Positions 1 to 6,700 of a stretch of 18,000 nucleotides of DNA are shown piece by piece; position 1 is the first letter of the stretch, and each line of letters starts with the position of its first letter. Source of the DNA: Alphaproteobacteria bacterium (GTDB taxonomy: Bacteria; Pseudomonadota; Alphaproteobacteria; CAAGCB01; CAG-977). The DNA lies in the NCBI GenBank assembly GCA_900768465.1, contig CAAGCY010000015.1, forward strand, positions 1 through 18,000, written 5' to 3'. Under the pieces are notes generated by a model, which saw only the letters and a program-made list of their open reading frames with translations, did not search any database and was not told where the DNA came from. The position numbers and the translations under genes are program-made.

Positions 1-119
1 ACGTGCACATCAAAGTGTCGTTGATTACCCCGATTGCCATGGACGAAGGCTTGCGCTTCGCGATTCGCGAAGGCGGTCGTACCGTCGGCGCCGGCGTCGT
101 TTCTAAAATTATCGAGTAA
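1..119 (+). CDS. tuf: Elongation factor Tu, C-terminal fragment (first tuf copy)
   Basis: Only the last 38 codons are inside the window; the gene begins upstream. The frame starting at base 3 reads VHIKVSLITPIAMDEG and ends GAGVVSKIIE before TAA at 117-119. This is the end of EF-Tu domain 3, the beta-barrel that contacts the tRNA acceptor and T arms. EF-Tu is the GTPase that carries aminoacyl-tRNA to the ribosomal A site in the cytoplasm. A second tuf begins at 17888, so the genome has two copies in the same orientation about 18 kb apart. An AT-rich inverted repeat overlaps the stop codon and a terminator-like hairpin follows before tRNA-Trp. The identification is secure; only the truncation limits it. 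Confidence 0.95.
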   Translation, partial: VHIKVSLITPIAMDEGLRFAIREGGRTVGAGVVSKIIE

Positions 120-137
120 TTTGAATTTTTTCAAATT
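118..137 (+). repeat. AT-rich perfect inverted repeat overlapping the tuf stop
   Basis: AATTTGAA (118-125), a TTTT loop and TTCAAATT (130-137) form a perfect 8-bp stem that begins inside the TAA stop of tuf and is followed by T-rich sequence. It could be a weak first terminator or a 3'-end stabilising structure ahead of the stronger hairpin at 155-186. No G-C core is present apart from one pair, so termination on its own is doubtful. Confidence 0.35.
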
Positions 138-154
138 TTCTTCTTGATTTTTCA

Positions 155-191
155 GAAAGGGATGGGTAGGTTAGCTCATCCCTTTCGTTTT
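155..191 (+). terminator. Probable intrinsic terminator downstream of tuf
   Basis: GAAAGGGATG (155-164) pairs perfectly with CATCCCTTTC (177-186) around a 12-base loop, then GTTTT follows. The T tract is short (four T), so termination may be partial and allow read-through into tRNA-Trp-secE-nusG. The position, 36 bases after the tuf stop and 28 bases before the tRNA, suits the end of the tuf transcript. Confidence 0.6.
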
Positions 192-218
192 GACTAAAGG
201 GGTCTTTGACAGCGGTTT

Positions 219-294
219 AGGGGTATAGCTCAATTGGTAGAGCACCGGTCTCCAAAACCGGGGGTTGCGGGTTCGATTCCTACTGCCCCTGCCA
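219..294 (+). tRNA. trnW: tRNA-Trp (anticodon CCA)
   Basis: A complete 76-base cloverleaf with encoded CCA. The acceptor arm AGGGGTA (219-225) pairs with TGCCCCT (284-290), followed by discriminator G and CCA (292-294). The D stem is GCTC (228-231) with GAGC (240-243). The anticodon stem CCGGT (245-249) pairs with ACCGG (257-261) around loop CTCCAAA, placing CCA at 252-254, which reads UGG for tryptophan. The T loop is TTCGATT (272-278); its stem has one C-A mismatch (268/282). It lies 26 bases before secE, so the tRNA is probably cut out of a transcript that continues into secE-nusG. tRNA-Trp between tuf and secE is a known alphaproteobacterial arrangement. Confidence 0.96.
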
Positions 295-320
295 AACCGC
301 AAAGATAGGAATTTCTTTTT

Positions 321-518
321 ATGGCAAAAATGCATCCTGTATTGTTTTTTCGTCAAGTTCGGCAGGAAATCGGCAAAGTTGTTTGGCCGACCCGCAAAGA
401 AACGATGATGTCTTCCTTGATGGTGATTATTTTTACAGTACTCGCCGCATTGTTCTTTTTTGTCGTCGATCAGGTCATCGGTTACGCGATGAAGCTGATT
501 CTTGGATTGGGAGGTTAG
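321..518 (+). CDS. secE: Preprotein translocase subunit SecE
   Basis: The 65-residue protein is the small, single-span form of SecE typical of many bacteria (E. coli has three spans). SecE clamps the two halves of SecY in the inner-membrane SecYEG channel and is essential for export. The sequence shows an amphipathic N-terminal helix (FFRQVRQEIGKVVWPTRKE), containing the characteristic WPTRKE stretch at residues 22-27, then one hydrophobic span at about residues 32-55. The ATG at 321 is preceded by AGGA at 307-310. The gene sits after tRNA-Trp and only three bases before nusG, so secE and nusG are co-transcribed and probably translationally linked. Length and motif leave little doubt. Confidence 0.95.
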   Translation: MAKMHPVLFFRQVRQEIGKVVWPTRKETMMSSLMVIIFTVLAALFFFVVDQVIGYAMKLILGLGG

Positions 519-521
519 GCT

Positions 522-1052
522 ATGGCCGCCCGTTGGTACGTTTTACACGTTTATTCCGGTTTTGAAAAAAAAGTCGCCGAGTCGATTCTTGAATTGGCGG
601 CGCAAAAGGGAATGGCTGATTCGTTTGAGCAGGTTTTGGTTCCGACCGAAGAAGTCGTGGAAGTTCGCCGCGGATCGAAAGTCAATTCCGAACGCAAGTT
701 TTTCCCGGGGTATGTCCTGATTAAAATGGATATGTCCGACGAAACGTGGCACTTGGTTAAAAATACGCCGAAAGTAACGGGGTTTTTGGGTGCGCGCGAG
801 CGTCCGACTCCGATTACGGAAGCCGAAGCTCAGCGTATTCTGCGTCAGGTCACGGAAGGGGTTGAAAAACCCAGAAGCTCCATTTCTTACGAAGTGGGCG
901 AACAGGTTCGCGTCATTGACGGACCGTTTGCTTCTTTTGTCGGCTTTGTCGAAGAATCGGACGACGAAAAAGCCCGTTTGAAAGTTTCTGTTTCCATTTT
1001 CGGCCGTTCGACACCCGTCGAACTGGAATATTCTCAGGTCGAAAAAGTCTGA
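522..1052 (+). CDS. nusG: Transcription termination/antitermination factor NusG
   Basis: The 176-residue protein has the two NusG domains. The NGN domain starts RWYVLHVYSGFEKKVAE and includes the FFPGYVLIKM strand; this domain binds the RNA polymerase clamp and bridges the DNA cleft. The C-terminal KOW domain, from about residue 125 (VGEQVRVIDGPFASFVG), binds Rho or ribosomal protein S10 and so couples transcription with translation. The ATG at 522 follows GGAGG (510-514) inside the end of secE, three bases after the secE stop. A 125-base spacer with a structured hairpin separates it from rplK. The length matches the family, and no extra domain is present. Confidence 0.97.
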   Translation: MAARWYVLHVYSGFEKKVAESILELAAQKGMADSFEQVLVPTEEVVEVRRGSKVNSERKFFPGYVLIKMDMSDETWHLVKNTPKVTGFLGARERPTPITEAEAQRILRQVTEGVEKPRSSISYEVGEQVRVIDGPFASFVGFVEESDDEKARLKVSVSIFGRSTPVELEYSQVEKV

Positions 1053-1103
1053 GAAACAGTTTAAAGCGTCTTTGTCGGTTTCGATTCGCCCGATAAAGCC
1101 GTT

Positions 1104-1135
1104 TTGCGGAAGATAAGCCATTTATCGCACCGCAA
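1104..1135 (+). promoter_or_regulatory. Two-tier hairpin upstream of rplK, candidate L1 autoregulatory site
   Basis: TTGCGG (1104-1109) pairs with CCGCAA (1130-1135), and inside it GATAA (1112-1116) pairs with TTATC (1122-1126). The asymmetric internal loop is AA against GCA and the terminal loop is GCCAT. The hairpin ends 42 bases before the rplK start. In E. coli, free L1 represses the L11-L1 mRNA by binding a structured site before rplK, and a helix-internal loop-helix shape fits that role. I cannot match it to the L1 binding consensus by eye, so the regulatory role is inferred from position and shape. Confidence 0.4.
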
Positions 1136-1177
1136 GCCTTAAAGCGAATCGCTTGTTTATGATTTAGAGGTTTAACA

Positions 1178-1606
1178 ATGGCAAAGAAAATTGTCGGGTT
1201 TATCAAATTGCAAATCCCGGCGGGTAAAGCTAATCCGTCGCCTCCCGTAGGTCCTGCCTTGGGTCAGCGCGGTCTGAACATCATGGAATTCTGCAAAGCG
1301 TTTAATGCCGCGACGCAAAAATTGGAACCGGGTATGCCGATTCCCGTCGTGATTACGGCTTATGCGGATCGTACTTTCTCTTTCATTACGAAAATGCCGC
1401 CGGTGAGCTATTTCATCGTTAAAGCGGCGGGTGTCGCCAAAGGTTCCAAAGAACCCGGTCGCTCGAAAGTCGGTAAACTGACCAAAGCCCAGATTAAAGA
1501 AATCGCCGAAAAGAAAATGCCCGACCTGAACTGCGCAACGGTTGAAGCCGCTATGCAGATGGTTGCGGGACAGGCGCGTTCCATGGGTATCGATGTGGTG
1601 GAGTAA
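1178..1606 (+). CDS. rplK: 50S ribosomal protein L11
   Basis: The 142-residue protein is full length for L11. Near the N-terminus it has KLQIPAGKANPSPPVGPALG, the proline-rich N-terminal-domain segment (thiostrepton/micrococcin target region in the family), and GLNIMEFCKAFNAAT. The C-terminal domain (about residues 70-142) binds the 23S rRNA GTPase-associated centre. L11 forms the base of the ribosomal stalk, next to L10, where EF-Tu and EF-G dock. The ATG at 1178 follows AGAGG (1166-1170). The stop is only six bases before rplA, so L11 and L1 are translated from one message, as in most bacteria. A hairpin that may be the L1 feedback site lies just upstream. Confidence 0.97.
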   Translation: MAKKIVGFIKLQIPAGKANPSPPVGPALGQRGLNIMEFCKAFNAATQKLEPGMPIPVVITAYADRTFSFITKMPPVSYFIVKAAGVAKGSKEPGRSKVGKLTKAQIKEIAEKKMPDLNCATVEAAMQMVAGQARSMGIDVVE

Positions 1607-1612
1607 GAGAAG

Positions 1613-2323
1613 ATGGCTATTAAAGGAAAACGTTTAACGGCTGCTTATAAAGCCGTCGATCCCGCGAAAGCTTACGAGCTGGATGAAGCCATTGCTCTGC
1701 TGAAAGCCGCTCCCAAAGCGAAATTCGACGAAACCGTCGAAATCGTGATGGGCTTGAATGTTGACCCGCGTCAGGCGGATCAGATGATTCGCGGCGTTGT
1801 CGGTATGCCCAACGGTACGGGTAAAACCGTTCGCGTGGCTGTTTTCGCTCGCGGCGCCAAAGCCGAAGAAGCGAAAAAAGCCGGTGCCGACGTCGTCGGC
1901 GCGGAAGACTTGATGGAAGAAATCCTGAAGGGTTCCATCAACTTCGAACGCTGCATTGCGACCCCCGATATGATGGGTGTTGTCGGTCGTCTGGGTAAAG
2001 TTTTGGGTCCCCGCGGCTTGATGCCGAACCCGAAACTGGGCACCGTTACGATGGATGTCGCCGGTGCGGTCAAAGCGGTCAAGGCCGGTCAGGTCGAATT
2101 CCGCGTCGAAGCCGCCGGTCAGATCCATGCGGGCGTGGGCAAAATCAGCTTTGACGAAGCCAAAATCAAAGAAAACGTTTTGGCGTTCGCTCAGGCCGTT
2201 TTGAAAGCCAAACCCGCCAGCATCAAAGGCACTTATTTGAAAGCCGTTGCTTTGAGCACGACTCAGGGCGTCGGTGTCAAAGTTTCCGTTCCCAACATCG
2301 CTGCGTTGGCTTCGGGAAAATAA
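1613..2323 (+). CDS. rplA: 50S ribosomal protein L1
   Basis: The 236-residue protein has the usual L1 length. Diagnostic stretches include KFDETVEIVMGLNVDPRQAD in the first domain and GKVLGPRGLMPNPKLGTV, the signature of the second domain. L1 forms the mobile L1 stalk on 23S rRNA helices 76-78 at the E site and helps deacylated tRNA leave. In many bacteria free L1 also represses its own rplK-rplA message. The ATG at 1613 has AGAGAAG directly before it, overlapping the rplK end region. The gene is followed by the long structured leader of rplJ rather than by a simple terminator, so some transcripts must continue into rplJ-rplL-rpoBC. Confidence 0.97.
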   Translation: MAIKGKRLTAAYKAVDPAKAYELDEAIALLKAAPKAKFDETVEIVMGLNVDPRQADQMIRGVVGMPNGTGKTVRVAVFARGAKAEEAKKAGADVVGAEDLMEEILKGSINFERCIATPDMMGVVGRLGKVLGPRGLMPNPKLGTVTMDVAGAVKAVKAGQVEFRVEAAGQIHAGVGKISFDEAKIKENVLAFAQAVLKAKPASIKGTYLKAVALSTTQGVGVKVSVPNIAALASGK

Positions 2324-2332
2324 AAAGGAATA

Positions 2333-2392
2333 CCGAATCGGTTGTTCGATTCGGGGTTGGGGGAAAGACGGGCAACCGCCGTTCCCCCGAAC
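2333..2392 (+). other. Tandem hairpins between rplA and the L10 leader site
   Basis: Two adjacent stem-loops start nine bases after the rplA stop. The first is CCGAATCG (2333-2340) with CGATTCGG (2347-2354), a perfect 8-bp stem with a six-base loop. The second pairs GTTGGGGGAA (2356-2365) with TTCCCCCGAAC (2382-2392), with one bulged G, around a 16-base loop. Neither is followed by a T tract, so they are unlikely to terminate. They may stabilise the rplA 3' end or be processing sites between the L11-L1 and L10-L12 messages. Confidence 0.5.
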
Positions 2393-2455
2393 CTGTCCAA
2401 GACCGCAGGTTCGATTCGTTCGAATCGTTTAATGGGGAACCGCCTGCATAGACAG
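2393..2455 (+). promoter_or_regulatory. L10 leader: L10(L12)4 autoregulatory binding site
   Basis: The outer helix CTGTC (2393-2397) pairs with GACAG (2451-2455). Inside it lies AAGACCGCAGG (2399-2409), whose GCAGG pairs with CCTGC (2443-2447). An inner hairpin CGATTC-GTTC-GAATCG (2412-2427) is followed by TTTAATGGGG. The order AAGACCGCAGG, hairpin, TTTAAT, CCTGC, TAGAC matches the conserved core of the bacterial L10 leader as I recall it for E. coli and Bacillus. In that system the L10-L12 complex binds its own mRNA and blocks translation. The site lies 148 bases before the rplJ start, consistent with long-range control. Confidence 0.9.
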
Positions 2456-2471
2456 AGGAACAAGTTTTTAT

Positions 2472-2498
2472 AAAGCCGCTCCGTTAAAAGTGGTTTTT
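2472..2498 (+). terminator. Candidate transcription attenuator in the rplJ leader
   Basis: AAAGCCGCT (2472-2480) pairs with AGTGGTTTT (2489-2497) with two G-T pairs and an eight-base loop, and the 3' arm runs into TTTTT (2494-2498). This looks like a weak intrinsic terminator between the L10-binding site and rplJ. A competing pairing exists: AAGCC (2473-2477) with GGCTT (2499-2503). A switch between the two would allow attenuation, but this is inferred from pairing alone. Confidence 0.35.
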
Positions 2499-2521
2499 GG
2501 CTTGAGCTTTTGGACAGGAAT

Positions 2522-2582
2522 CGACGTTCACCATGGGGGTGGATGTCGGGTTTAACTGACTTTCGGGGCTTTGCTTCGAAAG
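2522..2582 (+). other. Two further leader hairpins just upstream of rplJ
   Basis: The first is CGAC (2522-2525) and CACC (2529-2532) pairing with GGTG (2538-2541) and GTCG (2545-2548), with a symmetric internal loop GTT/GAT. The second is CTTTCGGGGC (2560-2569) pairing with GCTTCGAAAG (2573-2582), with two G-T pairs and a TTT loop, ending eight bases before the rplJ ribosome-binding site GAGGA (2591-2595). They may couple L10 binding at 2393-2455 to access of ribosomes at rplJ, but no direct evidence for that is visible. Confidence 0.4.
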
Positions 2583-2602
2583 GAATCATTGAGGATACAA
2601 AA

Positions 2603-3088
2603 GTGAAACGGGAACAAAAATCTGAATTGCTCTCGACCATGAACGAAGACTTCAAGTCCGCCTCTTTGGTTGTTGTCACCCACTATGTCGGGCTGACGGT
2701 TGCCGAAATGTCGGAATTGCGTAACAAAGTTCGTGAAGCGGGCGCAAAGTTTCGCGTGACCAAAAATCGTATTACTCGCCTTGCTCTTGCGGGAACACAG
2801 TATGAAAGCCTGAGCGATCTGATGAAAGGACCGACCGCCGTGTCGTTTTCCGAAGATCCGATTGCCGCCGCCAAAGCTGTTGTTCAGTTCGCCAAGAAAA
2901 ACGAAAAACTGATTGTTCTGGGTGCGATTATGAACGGCCAGACCTTGTCTGTTGCACAGGTCAAGGAACTGGGCGATTTGCCGTCCCTGGACGAACTGCG
3001 CGGAAAACTGGTCGGTCTGTTGCAGGCCCCCGGCGCTCAGATCGCGCGCGTTTGCAAAGCGTACGCCGACAAAGAACAGGCCGCGTAA
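2603..3088 (+). CDS. rplJ: 50S ribosomal protein L10
   Basis: Starting at GTG 2603 the protein is 161 residues and begins (M)KREQKSELLSTMNEDF, which matches the usual L10 N-terminus. The family region SLVVVTHYVGLTVAEMSELR follows at about residues 21-40. The reading frame stays open upstream to a TTG at 2510, but that would add 31 unconserved residues and overlap the leader hairpins; GAGGA at 2591-2595 points to GTG 2603. L10 sits at the base of the stalk, binds 23S rRNA beside L11, and its C-terminal helix (from about residue 131) carries the L7/L12 dimers. Its synthesis is probably feedback controlled through the leader at 2393-2455. Confidence in product is very high; in the start, high. 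Confidence 0.95.
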   Translation: MKREQKSELLSTMNEDFKSASLVVVTHYVGLTVAEMSELRNKVREAGAKFRVTKNRITRLALAGTQYESLSDLMKGPTAVSFSEDPIAAAKAVVQFAKKNEKLIVLGAIMNGQTLSVAQVKELGDLPSLDELRGKLVGLLQAPGAQIARVCKAYADKEQAA

Positions 3089-3103
3089 GCGATTACAAGT
3101 CTT

Positions 3104-3142
3104 GGGGAGAAATCCCCGCAATGTTTCTGTACCGATGGGTAC
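3104..3142 (+). other. Two short tetraloop hairpins between rplJ and rplL
   Basis: GGGGA-GAAA-TCCCC (3104-3117) is a 5-bp stem capped by a GNRA tetraloop, and GTACC-GATG-GGTAC (3129-3142) is a second 5-bp stem with a tetraloop. The second ends 33 bases before the rplL ATG. L7/L12 is needed at four or more copies per L10, so structures here may tune rplL translation or mRNA stability relative to rplJ. That role is inference. Confidence 0.45.
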
Positions 3143-3175
3143 GATGTGTTTAATATTTAAACGGAGTTTAAAAAA

Positions 3176-3541
3176 ATGGCTGATCTCGCCAAAATCGTTG
3201 ATGAATTGTCTGCTTTGACAGTGTTGGAAGCTGCCGAACTGTCCAAAATGCTGGAAGAAAAATGGGGCGTTTCCGCTGCTGCTCCCGTCGTCGCCGCTGC
3301 TGCCGGTGCCGGTGCCGCCGTTGAAGAAAAAACCGAATTTGATGTTGTTCTGGCTGAAGCCGGCGCTAACAAAATCAACGTCATTAAAGAAGTCCGCGCC
3401 ATCACCGGATTGGGTCTGAAAGAAGCGAAAGACCTGGTCGAAGGCGCGCCCAAGACCGTTAAAGAAGGTGTCAGCAAAGACGAAGCTGCCAAATTGAAAG
3501 AACAGCTGGAAAAAGCCGGCGCCAAAGTTGAAGTTAAGTAA
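3176..3541 (+). CDS. rplL: 50S ribosomal protein L7/L12
   Basis: The 121-residue acidic protein has the full L7/L12 plan. The N-terminal helical dimerisation region (residues 1-32, LAKIVDELSALTVLEAAELS) binds L10. An alanine- and proline-rich hinge (about 36-52) follows. The globular C-terminal domain (about 53-121, EFDVVLAEAGANKINVIKEV and GLGLKEAKDLVE) recruits and stimulates EF-Tu and EF-G. The ATG at 3176 follows GGAG (3163-3166). It is 87 bases after rplJ, with two small hairpins between, and is followed by the 161-base spacer before rpoB. Codon choice is highly biased, as expected for the most abundant stalk protein. Confidence 0.97.
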   Translation: MADLAKIVDELSALTVLEAAELSKMLEEKWGVSAAAPVVAAAAGAGAAVEEKTEFDVVLAEAGANKINVIKEVRAITGLGLKEAKDLVEGAPKTVKEGVSKDEAAKLKEQLEKAGAKVEVK

Positions 3542-3564
3542 TTTGACTTTAACAGCGTGATTTT

Positions 3565-3610
3565 AGGGATCGGACGATAAAGGGATTAGAGTCTCTGTCG
3601 TCCGGTCCTT
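3565..3610 (+). promoter_or_regulatory. Long stem-loop in the rplL-rpoB spacer, likely processing or attenuation site
   Basis: AGGGATCGGACGA (3565-3577) pairs with TCGTCCGGTCCTT (3598-3610), a 13-bp stem with two G-T pairs. Inside it AGGGA (3581-3585) pairs with TCTCT (3592-3596) around a six-base loop. In E. coli the same spacer has a partial terminator and an RNase III site that lower rpoBC expression relative to rplJL. Here no T tract follows directly (GAAGTCGTTTT), so processing looks more likely than termination. A smaller hairpin, AATGCTTG with CAAGGCATT (one bulged G), lies at 3624-3645. Confidence 0.55.
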
Positions 3611-3702
3611 GAAGTCGTTTTAAAATGCTTGGCGTTCAAGGCATTCAAATATAACGGGAACGCAACAGAATTTTTATCTCTTTTTAAGAATGGGGAACAG
3701 TT

Positions 3703-6700
3703 ATGGTCAAATCTTTTACAGGCCGCAAGAGAGTACGCAAAAATTTTGGCAGAATCCCTTCTGTCGCACCGATGCCCAATCTTATCGAAGTTCAAAAAAG
3801 CTCTTATGCTCAATTTCTTCAATTAGGTGTTCCCGCCGCCAAAAGAACCGATACGGGATTGCAGGAAGCGCTGAAATCGGTTTTCCCGATTAAAGATTAT
3901 TCCGGCCGCGGCGAATTGGAATTCGTCAAATACGAACTGGACGAACCGAAGTACGACGTTGAAGAATGTCTCCAGCGCGGCATGACCTATTCGGCTCCTT
4001 TGCGCGTAACCCTGCGCTTGGACGTTTGGGACGTTGAAGAAGAAACGGGCGCCCGTTCTTTGCGCGACGTTAAAGAACAGGAAGTCTATATGGGCGATAT
4101 GCCTTTGATGACCGAAACGGGAACGTTTATCGTCAACGGCACGGAACGCGTCATTGTTTCCCAGATGCACCGCTCCCCTGGCGTGTTCTTTGACCATGAC
4201 AAGGGCAAAACCCATTCTTCGGGCAAATATTTGTTTGCCGCCCGCGTTATTCCGTACCGCGGTTCGTGGCTGGACTTTGAATTCGACGCCAAAGATTTGG
4301 TCTATGTCCGCATTGACCGCCGCCGCAAACTGCCTGTGACGACTCTGCTGTACGCTTTGGAATCCAAGGCGACCGAAATCCTGCGCAAAGAACGCGAACA
4401 GGACGGCCGTTCCGTCGATTTGCTGGATGTTCAAGGCATGAGCCAAGAAGAAATCCTGTCTTACTTCTATGAAAAAGACGTGATTTCGACGGATAAAAAA
4501 GGATATTCGACGCGGTTGAACCCCAATCATTTGGCGGGGAAAAAGCTGGCGCATGATTTGGTCGACGCCGAAACGGGCGAAGTGCTGTTGACCGCCGGCA
4601 CCAAAGTCAATAAAGCGTCTTTCAGAAAGATGTGCGAAACGGTTGCCCCCGGCAAAGATTTGCTGGGCTGGTTCTTGGGTAAAAACGTTCCGGGCAAAGA
4701 CGAAGACAAGCCGCTTGCCAAAACGGGTGACGAAATCACCGACGACATGCTGAAGCTGTTTGCCGAAAACGCTGTCGGCGAAGTGTCCGTTTTGCGGAAA
4801 AAAGTTCGCGTCGACGACGCCGAACTGATCGGCCGCTTTGTCGCGGAAGACTTGATTAACGAAAAAACGGGCGAAATTCTGGCGGAAGCCGGCGACGAAA
4901 TCACCGAAGCGATGCAGGAAAGCTTCAAAAAATTCAAAATCAAGGAATTTTCCGTTCTCTACATCGACAACGTCAATGTCGGCGCTTACATCCGCAACAC
5001 GATGATGGCGGACAAGAACAGAACCCGCGAAGACGCTTTGGTCGATATTTACAAAGTGATGCGCCCGGGCGAACCGCCTACCATCGAATCCGCCGATTCG
5101 CTGTTCCGCGGACTGTTCTTTGATTTGGAACATTACGATTTGTCCGCCGTCGGCCGCGTGAAAATGAATATGCGTCTGTACAACGACAAAGACGCCGTTC
5201 CCGATACCGTTCGCACGTTGCGCAAGGAAGACATTTTGGAAATCGTCCGCGTTCTGGTCGAATTGAAAGACGGCCGCGGCGAAATCGACGACATCGACAA
5301 CTTGGGCAACCGTCGCGTTCGTTCCGTCGGCGAATTGATGGAAAATCAGTACCGTTTGGGATTGTTGCGCATGGAACGCGCGATTCGCGAACGGATGAGC
5401 TCGGACGATATTGACAATCTGAAGCCGCAGGATTTGATTAACGCGAAGCCTGCCGCCGTTGCCGTCCGCGAATTTTTCGGATCTTCGCAGCTGTCGCAGT
5501 TTATGGATCAGAACAACCCGCTGGCGGAAGTCACGCACAAACGCCGTTTGTCGGCTTTGGGGCCCGGCGGCTTGACGCGCGATCGCGCAGGGTTTGAAGT
5601 TCGAGACGTTCATCCGACGCATTACGGCCGTATCTGCCCGATTGAAACGCCCGAAGGTCCGAACATCGGCTTGATTAACTCTTTGGCGACGTACGCTCAT
5701 GTCAACAAATACGGCTTTATCGAAACGCCGTACCGCAAAGTTGTCGACGGCAAGGTTACCAAAGAAATCGTTCATTTGACCGCTATGGAAGAAGGTCGGG
5801 AAGTCATTGCCGAAGCCAACGCGGAATTGGACAGCAAAGGCTGCTTTGTCAAAGGCAGACTGGTTGCTTGCCGTAAAAACGGCGAATTCGTTTTGTGTCC
5901 GCCCGAAGAAATCACGCTGATCGACGTTTCGCCGAAACAGCTGGTTTCTGTCGCCGCGGCGTTGATTCCGTTCTTGGAAAACGATGACGCGAACCGCGCT
6001 TTGATGGGATCGAACATGCAGCGTCAAGCCGTTCCTTTGCTGCAGGCGGACGCTCCGCTGGTCGGCACGGGCATGGAAGCCGCGGTCGCTTGCGATTCGG
6101 GGGCTTCGATTACCGCCAAACGCGCCGGCGTCGTGCAGAGCGTCGATGCGGAACGCATTGTCATCCGCGCCGACAAAGTCAAAGCCGACGAATCGGGTGT
6201 CGATATTTACAAACTGCATAAATTCCAGCGTTCCAACCAGTCGACTTGCATCACCCAGCGTCCGCTGGTGAAAGTCGGCGATGTCGTCGTAGCCGGCGAT
6301 ATTATCGCGGACGGCGGTTCGACGCAGTTGGGCGAATTGGCTTTGGGTCGCAACGTTCTGGTGGCTTATATGCCGTGGAACGGTTACAACTACGAAGACG
6401 CCATTTTGATTTCCGAACGCATTGCGCGCGACGACGTGTTCACCTCGATTCACATTGACGAATTCGAAGTGATGGCGCGCGACACCAAACTGGGACAGGA
6501 AGAAATCACGCGCGACATTCCGAACGTCGGCGAAGAAGCTTTGAGACAACTGGACGAAGCGGGTGTCATCAGCATCGGCGCCGAAGTCAAAGCGGGCGAT
6601 ATTCTGGTCGGCAAGGTTACGCCGAAGGGCGAATCGCCGATGACGCCGGAAGAAAAACTGCTGCGCGCCATTTTCGGTGAAAAAGCCGCCGATGTCCGCG

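Noticed and set aside
190..211. TTGACT (190-195) and TTGACA (206-211) as -35 boxes before tRNA-Trp
   Set aside because: No acceptable -10 box is found 16-18 bases downstream of either; the region after the second is inside the tRNA gene.
1158..1163. TATGAT as a -10 box for rplK
   Set aside because: It lies 14 bases from the ATG beside the ribosome-binding site, and no -35 box is found at the proper spacing.
2510..2602. Upstream TTG start that would extend L10 by 31 residues
   Set aside because: The added residues do not resemble L10 and lie over leader hairpins. GTG 2603 has a good ribosome-binding site and gives the expected N-terminus.
3628..3655. CTTGGC with TATAAC, 16 bases apart, as an rpoB promoter
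   Set aside because: The -35 match is weak and overlaps a hairpin (3624-3645). Without more evidence it is not distinguishable from chance.
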